10,633 bases of DNA, taken from positions 1-10,633 of the forward strand of contig JAUQPV010000067.1 in the NCBI GenBank assembly GCA_030550225.1. The letters run 5' to 3'. Positions within the stretch are counted from its first letter, which is position 1. The number at the start of each line of letters is the position of its first letter. A program made the translations under genes and the position numbers. Shown piece after piece: positions 1 through 6,492 of the stretch. This DNA comes from Acidobacteriota bacterium. Its GTDB lineage: Bacteria; Acidobacteriota; HRBIN11. Below the pieces are notes generated by a model. It was not told where the DNA came from. It saw nothing but the letters and a program-made list of their open reading frames with translations, and did not search any database.

Positions 1-1
1 G

Positions 2-457
2 ACCCAGGCCCGTCACGTCTTGCCCTGCGCTACGGGCTTGAACCAGCACATGGGCTCCCAGGCTTCCCAGGCGGTCCACGCGATGGACCGGGTCGTTCGG
101 ATTGGTCGAGGTCTGGGTCTACGTTTCTTCATCGATAGCCGGACGACGGCCCGGTCTCACCTCTGCGATGCGGCAGACCGTCTCGGGGTTCCTTGCTTGC
201 GGCGGACCTTCTTCTTCGATGCGGAAGCCCTGCCAGAAGAACTGCCCGAGCGGTGGCGACAGGTCATCGCCCGTGCCCGTCGGTCGACTCGACCCATCAT
301 CGTCATCGCCCATCCGTATCCGGCTACGTTAGCGTTTTTAGACGGGCTCTTTCGGACGGGCGCCTGGCGGGCCGTCGACTGGCGGCGACCCTCGGAGGTT
401 CTCGGGATCGCCGTCCATCGGGCGGACCTCCGGGTCGGCTCCGGAGTCAGCCCATGA
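2..457 (+). CDS. Divergent polysaccharide deacetylase (YibQ/DUF610-type), C-terminal part, 5' end outside window
   Basis: The reading frame is open from the left edge, so only the C-terminal ~151 residues are present. Visible family signatures are LNQHMGS (normally NNHMGS, near a metal-binding His), FFIDSRTTARS (normally FLDSRT), and IIVIAHPYPATLAFL (normally IGHPxPxTL). These match the divergent polysaccharide deacetylase family (Pfam PF04748), a NodB-like fold of secreted or periplasmic proteins thought to act on envelope polysaccharide. The exact substrate is not established. The stop codon overlaps the start of the next gene (ATGA at 454-457), which indicates translational coupling with the SpoIID-like protein. 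The true start and any signal peptide lie upstream. A TTG at 20 is in frame, but it falls inside the conserved domain and is not a credible start. Confidence 0.85.
   Translation, partial: TQARHVLPCATGLNQHMGSQASQAVHAMDRVVRIGRGLGLRFFIDSRTTARSHLCDAADRLGVPCLRRTFFFDAEALPEELPERWRQVIARARRSTRPIIVIAHPYPATLAFLDGLFRTGAWRAVDWRRPSEVLGIAVHRADLRVGSGVSP
443..446 (+). promoter_or_regulatory. Ribosome binding site supporting the SpoIID start at 454
   Basis: GGAG lies seven bases before the ATG at 454. That ATG also overlaps the upstream stop codon. This matters because the following ~67 codons look like repeat DNA. A later in-frame ATG at 541 sits inside the octamer array with no comparable Shine-Dalgarno sequence. 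Confidence 0.6.
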
Positions 458-2949
458 AGCGCATCGGTAGCGTGAGTTCGGGCATTCGGCAGTTCGGGCA
501 TTCGGCAGTTCGGCAGTTGGGCAGTTCGGGAATTGGGCAGATGGGTAGTTCGGCAGTTGGGCCATCGGGCCGTCCGGACACCCATGCCCGTTCCTTATCC
601 CCTATCCCGCATCCTGCATCCCCGATTCGCAATTCGCGATCCGCACTTCGCAATCCCATCTTCGTCGCTTTCCTCCTGCTCTTTCCCTTCCTCTCCGCCT
701 GCCGGACGGCTCGACCCCCGGGATACCCCCAGACGGCGCCGCCGGAGACTCGAAGGAAAGAGACCCTGCCCGCTTCGATGATTCGGGTCGGCCTCCTCGA
801 GACGGCCGATCCTGTCGAGGTCCAATGCCCGCAGGGATGTAAGGTCATGCAAGGCCCTTCCGAGGTTCGACATCTGGGGAAGGACGAGACCTTACGGGTC
901 ATCCCCATCCTGCAGGACTCGGACGGCGCCTCTACGACACCCGCTGGCATCTGGATTCAGGTCGCCGCCCTCCAGGACCGGTCTCAAGCAGAGGCCCTCC
1001 GGGATCGGCTCCGTCAGCAGTTTCCCGAAGGGCCCGGCTGGCACGTCGAGGCCTTCCGAGACCGGTGGCGGGTTCGGGCCGGACCCTGGACGGACGAAGC
1101 TACCGCCCGGGCATTCCTTCGGCGTCTCCAACAGGACGGCTATGAGGGTTGGCTGGACCGAGGGAACGCGGTGTCGGCTCGCCGGACCCTCTCGGCCCTT
1201 CAGCTCGTCGCCAGCTCGTGGGTCGGGACCGTACCGGCCGACAGACCCTTGGAGATAACGGCCGACTCGGCTCTTACGTGGCGGGGCCAGCGCTACCCCG
1301 GGACCCTTCGGGTCATGCCCTTGCCCGACGGGAAGGTCGCCCTCGTGAACGTGCTTCCCCTGGAGCTGTACCTCGTCGGCGTGCTCGTTCAGGAGTTGAA
1401 TCCCCAGAAGTTCCCGGTCTTGGAAGCCCTCAAGGCCCAGGCGGTCGCCGCCCGGACGTACGCGATCCGAAACCGCAACGGCTATGCGGCTCGGGGTTAC
1501 GACATCTGCGCTACACCGGCCTGCCAGGTCTATGCGGGCGTGCCCGAACCCGAGCAGGCGCCCCTGGCCTACACGGCCGTCGCCGAGACCCGGGGCGAGG
1601 TCCTGACTTACGGGGGCGAGCCCATCCAGGCCTTTTATACGAGTACCTGCGGGGGTCACACGGACTCGGCCGAGTTCATCTTCCCACGGTTCGCAGCGCC
1701 CTACCTGCAAGGCGTCCCCTGTCCCGACGACGCCGGGGCGGCGGCGCAGACGGTCGAGGGCGCCCCGATGGCGGACCTATGGGCGTCCCCCTCGGTCGCC
1801 CGGGGCTTCGTCCCATGGGTCCACGAGGCCCGTCTCTGGCCTATCGACGGGACGCTCTCGGAGGCGGCCCGCTGGGAACGCTGGGCCGATATCTGGGCGA
1901 ACCTCCTCCGCTCGCCAAGCCTCCCTGATGGAACCCCCCGTGCTTCCGACGGAGGCGATTCGCCCCGGCGGCCAGCCCCGTCCTCGATGAGGCCGCCGAC
2001 TCGCCGCCAGCTCCTCCAAGCGCTTGGCCGTCCGCTCCAGGACCCCCGTTGGGACGACCTCCTCCTGCCGAGTGACACGCGGGTCCTGGACCGCCTGGCC
2101 CAGGGCCTCCAAGGCGACCTGGACGGCGACTTTCGCCGGGGGCTCTTGTGGCTCCTCCTGATGGCGCCCGACATAGCGGCCCGTTGGTTGGACGGCGGTG
2201 TGGACTGGCAGAAGCCGGTGCGTTTCGACGAATGGCTCTCTGTCTACGGCCGGTGGCGATCATTCCAGGCCCCCCCGGACGTGTCCGAGGCGGTCGTCTT
2301 AGACGTCCGGGACGGCCGCCTCCGGCTCCAGGACCCCAGCGGCCGGCTGTGGGACGTCGCCTGGGGACCCTTCACGGTCGTCCTTCAGCGCTGGGGCGAC
2401 ACCTGGCTCGGCGGGTGGGCCCTCCTCGGACCCGGCGACCGGCTCCAGGTGGTCGTCCATGGGGACCATCTGGATTACATCGAGAGCTCGCGTCCGACGG
2501 GGTGGGTCGGGACGGCGGACCGGAACTCGCTGTACGCCTGGTGGACGGTCGAGCTGGACGGCCCGGAGGTCGTCCGGCGGCTTCGGTCGGCCTGTCCTGC
2601 ATGGGAGGGGGACCTGCGACGAGTCATCCCCTTGCAGATAACACCCTACGGGCGGGTTGTCCACCTGCGGTTTGTGTCCTCCACGGGACAGACGTGTGAA
2701 CTCCAGGGTCTCTCGATCCGGACCGTCTTGGGCTTGCGAGAATTGCGGTTCCGGGTATGGCCCGTCGTGGGTCCCGACGGGAACGTTCAGCGCCTCCTCA
2801 TCGTCGGCCGGGGCTGGGGCCACGGGGTCGGCCTCTGCCAGACGGGTGCCTTCGGGATGGCCCTCCGGGGCCTCGACTACCGGGCCATCCTCCAGCACTA
2901 CTATCCGGGCACCCGCATCGAACAGTTTGATACGGGATCGGGCAGATAA
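454..2949 (+). CDS. SpoIID/LytB-domain lipoprotein with embedded SPOR domain
   Basis: Predicted 831-residue envelope lipoprotein of the SpoIID family, lytic transglycosylases that cut peptidoglycan glycan strands lacking stem peptides. Residues ~1-67 are low-complexity and encoded by short tandem repeats. A hydrophobic stretch (~68-82) ends in the lipobox LSAC with Cys83. SpoIID-like beta sequence starts at ~110 (IRVGLLE). A SPOR domain occupies ~165-237 (GIWIQVAALQ to GYEGWLDRG). The catalytic region follows: VLPLELYLVGVLVQE with probable catalytic Glu314, EALKAQAVAARTYA, the CATPAC pair Cys352/Cys357, and STCGGHTDS at 397-405. The C-terminal signature GRGWGHGVGLCQTGA begins at 785. Between ~425 and ~750 lies a ~325-residue insert, far beyond a usual SpoIID (~300-400 residues in all), with no family I recognise. 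It is coupled to the upstream deacetylase. A sporulation role is not implied; SpoIID homologues occur in many non-spore-formers. Confidence 0.9.
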   Translation: MKRIGSVSSGIRQFGHSAVRQLGSSGIGQMGSSAVGPSGRPDTHARSLSPIPHPASPIRNSRSALRNPIFVAFLLLFPFLSACRTARPPGYPQTAPPETRRKETLPASMIRVGLLETADPVEVQCPQGCKVMQGPSEVRHLGKDETLRVIPILQDSDGASTTPAGIWIQVAALQDRSQAEALRDRLRQQFPEGPGWHVEAFRDRWRVRAGPWTDEATARAFLRRLQQDGYEGWLDRGNAVSARRTLSALQLVASSWVGTVPADRPLEITADSALTWRGQRYPGTLRVMPLPDGKVALVNVLPLELYLVGVLVQELNPQKFPVLEALKAQAVAARTYAIRNRNGYAARGYDICATPACQVYAGVPEPEQAPLAYTAVAETRGEVLTYGGEPIQAFYTSTCGGHTDSAEFIFPRFAAPYLQGVPCPDDAGAAAQTVEGAPMADLWASPSVARGFVPWVHEARLWPIDGTLSEAARWERWADIWANLLRSPSLPDGTPRASDGGDSPRRPAPSSMRPPTRRQLLQALGRPLQDPRWDDLLLPSDTRVLDRLAQGLQGDLDGDFRRGLLWLLLMAPDIAARWLDGGVDWQKPVRFDEWLSVYGRWRSFQAPPDVSEAVVLDVRDGRLRLQDPSGRLWDVAWGPFTVVLQRWGDTWLGGWALLGPGDRLQVVVHGDHLDYIESSRPTGWVGTADRNSLYAWWTVELDGPEVVRRLRSACPAWEGDLRRVIPLQITPYGRVVHLRFVSSTGQTCELQGLSIRTVLGLRELRFRVWPVVGPDGNVQRLLIVGRGWGHGVGLCQTGAFGMALRGLDYRAILQHYYPGTRIEQFDTGSGR
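477..580 (+). repeat. Octamer tandem array inside the SpoIID 5' coding region
   Basis: Thirteen consecutive 8-base units can be laid out without gaps, for example TTCGGGCA, TTCGGCAG, TTGGGCAG and ATGGGTAG. The consensus is roughly TTSGGSAG. Read in the SpoIID frame, 24 bases give an eight-residue peptide period (GIRQFGHS, AVRQLGSS, GIGQMGSS, AVGPSGRP). The same octamer type recurs at 5440-5487, 8979-9017, 10486-10509 and, inverted, at 3893-3923. Confidence 0.85.
595..657 (+). repeat. Heptamer tandem array just before the SpoIID signal sequence
   Basis: Nine consecutive 7-base units: TTATCCC, CTATCCC, GCATCCT, GCATCCC, CGATTCG, CAATTCG, CGATCCG, CACTTCG, CAATCCC. Total length 63 bases keeps the reading frame. 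The hydrophobic signal segment begins directly after it. Similar heptamers stand at 3926-3967 before gltX. Confidence 0.8.
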
Positions 2950-2955
2950 GCACCA

Positions 2956-2976
2956 GGGCAGGCACAAGGCCTGCCC
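2956..2976. terminator. Hairpin between convergent genes, possible bidirectional terminator
   Basis: GGGCAGGC, a five-base loop (ACAAG) and GCCTGCCC form a perfect 8-bp stem. It sits seven bases after the SpoIID stop and six bases beyond the convergent kinase stop. There is no T-run on either side, so intrinsic termination is uncertain. It could instead be an mRNA 3'-end stabiliser. Confidence 0.45.
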
Positions 2977-2981
2977 CCACC

Positions 2982-3479
2982 TCAAGTCCCAGGGGCCGCC
3001 AGCTTGTAGCCGATTTTTCGGAGGAACTCGTAGCGCTTCTGCTGGTCGGCCTCTGTCTCGACGCCCCGGGACTTCAGCCCGTCGATGACGCCCAGGATAC
3101 CCCGCCCCTGGTCCGTCTCGGCGATGATGACCTCGACGGGGTTTGCCGTGGCGCAGAAGATACGGCAGACCTCGGGGACCATCTTGACGGCGTTCAGGAC
3201 GTTGATGGGGAAGGCATTCCGCAGGAAGATGATGAAAGCGTGGCCGCAGGCGAGGGCCAGAGCATTCTTCTTCGCCAGTTCGATCATTTCCTCGTCGTTG
3301 CCGGACCACCGAACGAGGGCCGGGCCCGACGATTCGCAAAAGGCCAAGCCAAAACGAATGCCAGGAAAAGCCCCGACGAGGGCCTCGTGGAGGTCTTCGA
3401 CCGTCTTGATGAAGTGGGCCTGACCCAGGATAAAGTTCACCTCATCCGGCTTTTCGATGGGAACGACTTTTAACTCCAT
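2982..3479 (-). CDS. Adenosine-specific kinase family protein (COG1839/DUF355)
   Basis: A 165-residue protein of normal length for the small adenosine-kinase family (Pfam PF04008), found in archaea and thermophilic bacteria. Characteristic stretches are NFILGQAHFIKTVEDLHEAL near the N terminus, FGLAFCESSGPALVRWSGND (residues ~43-62), the ACGHAFIIFLRNAFPINVLN region (~77-96), and VCRIFCATANPVEVIIAETD with GRGILGVIDG towards the C terminus. Members are soluble proteins reported to bind or act on adenosine or AMP; the physiological role is poorly defined. A strong Shine-Dalgarno (GGGAGGAGG, about six bases before ATG) fixes the start. It converges on SpoIID with a 32-base gap and diverges from gltX across the hairpin array. 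The gene appears monocistronic. Confidence 0.9.
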   Translation of the reverse strand: MELKVVPIEKPDEVNFILGQAHFIKTVEDLHEALVGAFPGIRFGLAFCESSGPALVRWSGNDEEMIELAKKNALALACGHAFIIFLRNAFPINVLNAVKMVPEVCRIFCATANPVEVIIAETDQGRGILGVIDGLKSRGVETEADQQKRYEFLRKIGYKLAAPGT

Positions 3480-3512
3480 CGGCGACCTCCTCCCATGAGA
3501 TGTCGGATGTAA

Positions 3513-3541
3513 GATTTACCAGATCCGTTCGCTTCGGGAAA
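3513..3541 (-). promoter_or_regulatory. Putative promoter of the adenosine-kinase gene, related to the 200-base element ends
   Basis: On the - strand, TTTCCC and TAAATC are 17 bases apart, about 33 bases before the start codon. Matches to sigma-70 hexamers are weak. However, the segment CGAACGGATCTGGTAAATC closely resembles sequence upstream of the SDR gene (CGAACGGCTCTGCTATGCT) and the hydrolase gene (CGAACGACTCTATTAAATC). Read on the + strand, 3517-3531 (TACCAGATCCGTTCG) differs at one position from the terminal repeat consensus TANCAGRGCCGTTCG of the two elements. Confidence 0.45.
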
Positions 3542-3575
3542 GGGCTCACCCCATCGACGTGGCCCATCTGGGACG

Positions 3576-3863
3576 GACGCCGCCATGACTGGCGGCGTCA
3601 GGACAGGGGGACGCCAGCATGACTGCTGGCGTTCCGATGGGGGGACACCGGCATGACGGCCGGTTCCATAAGGAAGACACCGGCATGACGGCCGGTCCTT
3701 GAGGTCGACACCGGGATAACTCCCGGTTCCATGAGGATGACACCGCCATAACTGGCGGTGTTCGGATGAGGTAGACGCCGCCATGACTGGCGGCGTCAGG
3801 ACAGGGGGACGCCAGCATGACTGCTGGCGTTCCGATGGGGGGACACCGGCATGACGGCCGGTG
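3576..3863. repeat. Array of nine hairpins with near-constant loop and covarying stems
   Basis: Nine inverted repeats follow one another with loops starting at 3585, 3619, 3653, 3685, 3716, 3748, 3783, 3817 and 3851, a spacing of 31-35 bases. The six-base loop is ATGACT, ATGACG or ATAACT (consensus ATRACK). Stems are 6-9 bp and differ between units while remaining paired: GACGCCGCC/GGCGGCGTC, ACGCCAGC/GCTGGCGT, ACCGGC/GCCGGT, ACCGGG/CCCGGT, ACACCGCC/GGCGGTGT. Linkers resemble TTCCRATGAGG. Units 1-3 (3576-3664) recur exactly as units 7-9 (3774-3862), a duplication with a 198-base offset. No protein is credible here, although both strands read open for long stretches. The array fills the space between two divergent genes; its role is unknown. 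Confidence 0.9.
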
Positions 3864-3892
3864 CTCCGAAGGGTGGGGGCGGAACAGCTCCC

Positions 3893-3967
3893 GGCCGACC
3901 TGCCCATCTGCCTTCTGCCGACTTCCCCAATCTTGCATCTTGTATCCTGCATCTTGTATCCTGCATC
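3893..3967. repeat. Inverted octamers followed by heptamers upstream of gltX
   Basis: 3893-3923 reads GGCCGACC, TGCCCATC, TGCCTTC, TGCCGACT, which is the octamer family in reverse orientation. 3926-3967 is a clean run of six heptamers: CCCAATC, TTGCATC, TTGTATC, CTGCATC, TTGTATC, CTGCATC. The run ends 35 bases before the gltX start codon, so the gltX promoter must overlap or lie just after it. I see no convincing promoter. Confidence 0.75.
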
Positions 3968-4002
3968 CGGAAGGGCTCGTCCCTTCGGCCGTGGAGAGGC
4001 GG

Positions 4003-5460
4003 ATGACGGTACGCGTGCGCTTCGCCCCCAGTCCGACGGGCTATCTGCACGTCGGGGGGGCTCGGACGGCGTTGTTCAACTGGCTATTTGCCCGGAAACA
4101 CGGTGGGGTGTTCCTCCTGCGGATTGAGGACACGGACGTCGAGCGGTCTTCGGCCGAAATGGTCGAAGGCATCCTCGAAGCTCTTCGGTGGTTGGGCCTC
4201 GATTGGGACGAGGGCCCCTACTATCAGTCCCAGCGGCTGGCTCTCTACCGGGAAGTAGCCCACGCCTTGTGGCGGCGGGGGTACGCCTACCCCTGCTTTT
4301 GCGACCCGGCCGTCCTGGAGCAGGAACGGGAAGCGGCTCGGGCGCAGGGCCGTCCTTGGAAGTATGACCGGCGGTGCGACCGTCTGGACCGGTCCGAGCA
4401 GGAGCGTCGGGTCCAGACGGGTCAGCCCTACGCCTTACGGTTTCGAGTCCCCGAGGACGTCACCCTGCGGTTTGAGGACAGCGTCCACGGGGCTGTCGAG
4501 TTTGCCCTCCGGGACGTCGAGGACTTCGTCCTCCTTCGGTCCGACGGTTATCCGACGTACCAATTGGCCGTCGTCGTCGACGACCACGACATGCGCATCA
4601 CGCATGTCATTCGGGGCGATGACCACATCGCCAACACGCCAAAGCAAATCCTTATCTATCGGGCCATGGACTGGCCCCTCCCGGCCTTTGCCCACGTGCC
4701 CCTCATCTTGGGGCCTGACCGGTCCCGGCTCAGTAAACGGCATGGGGCCGTGTCCGTCCTGGCCTATCGGGACGAGGGCTACCTCCCAGAGGCCCTCCGG
4801 AATTACCTGGCCCTGTTAGGATGGTATCCCCCGGGGGGCCAGGAAATCCTCTCCTTAGAGGATATGGTCCGCCTGTTTGACCTCCGGGACGTCAACAAGG
4901 CGAATCCCATCTTTGACATCCAGAAGCTCCAGTGGATGAACGCCGAGTATATCCGTCAGCTCCCGGACGACGTGCTCCTCGAGCGGCTCCGGCCGTTTTT
5001 GGAACGCCGGGGTTGGTGGGCTGATGTGCAGGCCCACCCGGAACGGTACCGCCGCCGGGTCGGCCTTCTGAAGAGCCGCGCCCGGTTATTGACCGATTTT
5101 CTGACGATGGGCGAAGCCTTCTTCACGGAAGATTACACGATCGACCCCGATGCGGCCGCCCAGCGGTGGACCGACGCCCGTCTGCCGGCGTTGGTGGAGA
5201 CGCTGGCCGGCCGCTTGGCAGAATTGACGGAATTTACCGCGCCGGCCATCGAGGCCACGGTCCGGGCGGTGGCCGAGCAGGCCTCGGTAAAGTCGGCCGT
5301 CCTGATTCACGCTGTTCGGGTCGCCCTGACGGGCCGCACGGTCGGCCCGGGCCTGTTTGAACTGATGGAGGTCCTGGGACAGGATACGGTCGTCCGGCGG
5401 CTCCGGCGGGTCTTGCCCCGACTTGGAGAGATGGCAGTAAGTCGGCAAGTGGGCCGATAG
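4003..5460 (+). CDS. gltX: Glutamyl-tRNA synthetase
   Basis: Class I aminoacyl-tRNA synthetase of 485 residues, the normal bacterial length. It charges tRNA-Glu with glutamate in the cytoplasm. The N terminus VRFAPSPTGYLHVGGARTAL carries the HIGH-equivalent HVGG (residues 16-19). The KMSKS-equivalent is LSKRHG with Lys245. EDTDVERSS and the YQLAVVVDDHDM / HVIRGDDHIANTPKQ segments are typical GluRS active-site regions. The C-terminal third is the helical anticodon-binding domain. GGAGAGG before the ATG supports this start; the frame is open further upstream, but only through repeat DNA. Whether the enzyme also charges tRNA-Gln (non-discriminating, used with GatCAB) cannot be decided here. The last six residues and the stop codon lie within an octamer array, so the C-terminal tail is repeat-derived. 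Confidence 0.97.
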   Translation: MTVRVRFAPSPTGYLHVGGARTALFNWLFARKHGGVFLLRIEDTDVERSSAEMVEGILEALRWLGLDWDEGPYYQSQRLALYREVAHALWRRGYAYPCFCDPAVLEQEREAARAQGRPWKYDRRCDRLDRSEQERRVQTGQPYALRFRVPEDVTLRFEDSVHGAVEFALRDVEDFVLLRSDGYPTYQLAVVVDDHDMRITHVIRGDDHIANTPKQILIYRAMDWPLPAFAHVPLILGPDRSRLSKRHGAVSVLAYRDEGYLPEALRNYLALLGWYPPGGQEILSLEDMVRLFDLRDVNKANPIFDIQKLQWMNAEYIRQLPDDVLLERLRPFLERRGWWADVQAHPERYRRRVGLLKSRARLLTDFLTMGEAFFTEDYTIDPDAAAQRWTDARLPALVETLAGRLAELTEFTAPAIEATVRAVAEQASVKSAVLIHAVRVALTGRTVGPGLFELMEVLGQDTVVRRLRRVLPRLGEMAVSRQVGR

Positions 5461-5487
5461 GCCGATGGGCCCGTCGGCCGACCTGCC
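5440..5487 (+). repeat. Octamer array overlapping the end of gltX
   Basis: Six contiguous 8-base units: AGTCGGCA, AGTGGGCC, GATAGGCC, GATGGGCC, CGTCGGCC, GACCTGCC. The gltX stop codon TAG (5458-5460) lies in the third unit. A small hairpin, GGCCGA (5460-5465) with TCGGCC (5474-5479), may mark the mRNA end, but no T-run follows. Confidence 0.75.
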
Positions 5488-5492
5488 TACCT

Positions 5493-5693
5493 TATCAGGG
5501 CCGTTCGGTTCATGAAAACCCGTATGGATTCAGCCTTTCCGACCCTTCGAAAAATCGGTGCTCGGTGCTGGGTGTTGGGTGTTAGGTCCCCTTTTTCAAG
5601 CACCCAACACCCATTCTGTCTGAAAAACCGTGCTTCCCGGGCGTTGGGCAAGGTTGTCCCGACGCCATTCTCTCGGGCCGAACGGCTCTGCTA
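5493..5693. mobile_element. MITE-like element, copy 1 (~201 bases)
   Basis: The ends read TATCAGGGCCGTTCGG and, inverted, TAGCAGAGCCGTTCGG, giving terminal inverted repeats of about 16 bases with TA outermost. The interior has a heptamer fold-back: CGGTGCT, CGGTGCT, GGGTGTT, GGGTGTT (5556-5583) opposed to CACCCAA, CACCCAT (5601-5614). An inverted second copy lies at 8476-8688 and agrees at most positions outside the heptamers. It encodes no protein. TA at both ends would fit a Tc1/IS630-type target preference, but no transposase is present and no target duplication is proven. Confidence 0.6.
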
Positions 5694-5697
5694 TGCT
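5668..5697 (+). promoter_or_regulatory. Putative SDR promoter formed by the element end
   Basis: TTCTCT and TATGCT are separated by 18 bases and lie 19 bases before the SDR ATG. The block CCATTCTC-N-CGGGCCGAACG is identical to that upstream of the hydrolase on the other strand, except for one variable base. The -10-like hexamer straddles the outer edge of the element, so the insertion may supply the promoter. Confidence 0.4.
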
Positions 5698-5715
5698 TGA
5701 AAAGTGGAGTCCCTC

Positions 5716-6480
5716 ATGCTGGAGGGTCTGGTCGTCGCCGTGCTGGGTGCCAGTAGCGGTCTCGCCGAGGCGAGTCTTCAGGCCTTGGCCGAACGAGGCG
5801 CCCATCTCGTCCTGATGGGCCGCCGTCGAGAGGTCCTGGAAGAGCGGGCCCGACAGGTCCGGCAACGCTGGGACCGGCCTGTCCAAGTCGTCGTCGGGGA
5901 CATTCAAGACGAAGAGACCTGGCATCGGCTCTGGGCGGCGATGATAGACCTCCCGGGCCGTCCTTTTGGGTGGGTGTGTTTGGTCGGGGACCCTGGCCGG
6001 CTCCCCGCCGACCAGTGGTCGGTCCCGAACCTGGCCCGGCTGTTTGCCGTTAATGCGGCGGCACCCCTGCTGGCCCTGCGGGACTGGGCCCGCCGGATGA
6101 AGGCGACCGGCCACGACGGCAATGCTGTCCTATTCGCCAGTATGCAGGCCGTGTATCCTATCGAAGATAGCCTGCCCTATGCCTTGGGAAAGGCCGCCCT
6201 CGTCCACGGGGCCCGTATCTTAGCGAAGGAGTTCGGGACGCCCCCGCCGATCCGGGTGAATGTCATCGCCCCGGGTGTCACGGAGGCCGGGATGGCCCTG
6301 ACCAGCATCGCCCAAGGGAAGTACCGGCCTTATGTCGAACGGGGCGTCATCCCTCGCTATGGCCGCCCGGAAGACGTGGCCCGGGCCGTCGTCTTCCTGA
6401 TGACGCCGGACCTCTACATGACGGGCCAGGTCCTCCTCCTGGACGGGGGACTCACCCTTCGTCGGGACCTCCGGCGGTAA
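5716..6480 (+). CDS. Short-chain dehydrogenase/reductase (SDR) family oxidoreductase
   Basis: A 254-residue classical-length SDR, a cytoplasmic NAD(P)-dependent oxidoreductase. The Rossmann start is VVAVLGASSGLAEASLQAL (GASSGLAEA in place of GASSGIGxA). LMGRR follows beta-2, which hints at NADP preference. VGDIQD matches the adenine-pocket Asp motif, and VNAAAPLL matches the helix-4 Asn region. The catalytic triad is Ser142, Tyr155 and Lys159 (SMQA, YALGK). RVNVIAPGVTEAGM and GRPEDVARAVVFLM with GQVLLLDGGL are typical of FabG-like members. The usual NNAG motif is replaced by LVGDPG, so the protein is divergent and its substrate cannot be named. Start: ATG at 5716 with GGAG six bases upstream; an in-frame GTG at 5704 is possible but overlaps that Shine-Dalgarno. 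Confidence 0.9.
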   Translation: MLEGLVVAVLGASSGLAEASLQALAERGAHLVLMGRRREVLEERARQVRQRWDRPVQVVVGDIQDEETWHRLWAAMIDLPGRPFGWVCLVGDPGRLPADQWSVPNLARLFAVNAAAPLLALRDWARRMKATGHDGNAVLFASMQAVYPIEDSLPYALGKAALVHGARILAKEFGTPPPIRVNVIAPGVTEAGMALTSIAQGKYRPYVERGVIPRYGRPEDVARAVVFLMTPDLYMTGQVLLLDGGLTLRRDLRR

Positions 6481-6492
6481 AGGGCGAATAGT

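Noticed and set aside
2299..3339. 346-codon open frame on the - strand
   Set aside because: It lies antisense to the conserved C-terminal SpoIID coding region and runs into the kinase gene in another frame; GC-rich shadow with no family motifs.
3576..3863. CRISPR array
   Set aside because: Only the six-base loop is constant; stems and linkers vary, units are ~33 bases with no unique spacers between long identical repeats, and no cas genes are nearby.
3470..3952. Open frame on the - strand across the hairpin array (peptide repeats such as SERQQSCWRPP)
   Set aside because: The frame is open only because of the repeat composition; several frames on both strands are open in the same place and none resembles a protein family.
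3532..3998. Direct repeat pair around the array (GGAAAGGGCTC near 3538 and GGAAGGGCTCG near 3969)
   Set aside because: Short and imperfect similarity with gaps; not enough to call an attachment site or target duplication.
3817..4002. N-terminal extension of GltX
   Set aside because: The extension would be translated from hairpin and heptamer repeats; the conserved GluRS start VRFAPSPTG begins right after the ATG at 4003, which has its own Shine-Dalgarno.
3864..4002. T-box or other riboswitch leader of gltX
   Set aside because: No T-box sequence, specifier-loop layout or terminator/antiterminator pair is visible; the region is short repeats.
5512..5700. Small protein encoded by the MITE-like element
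   Set aside because: Copy 2 has two more heptamers (14 bases), which shifts the frame, and no Shine-Dalgarno or conserved protein pattern is seen.
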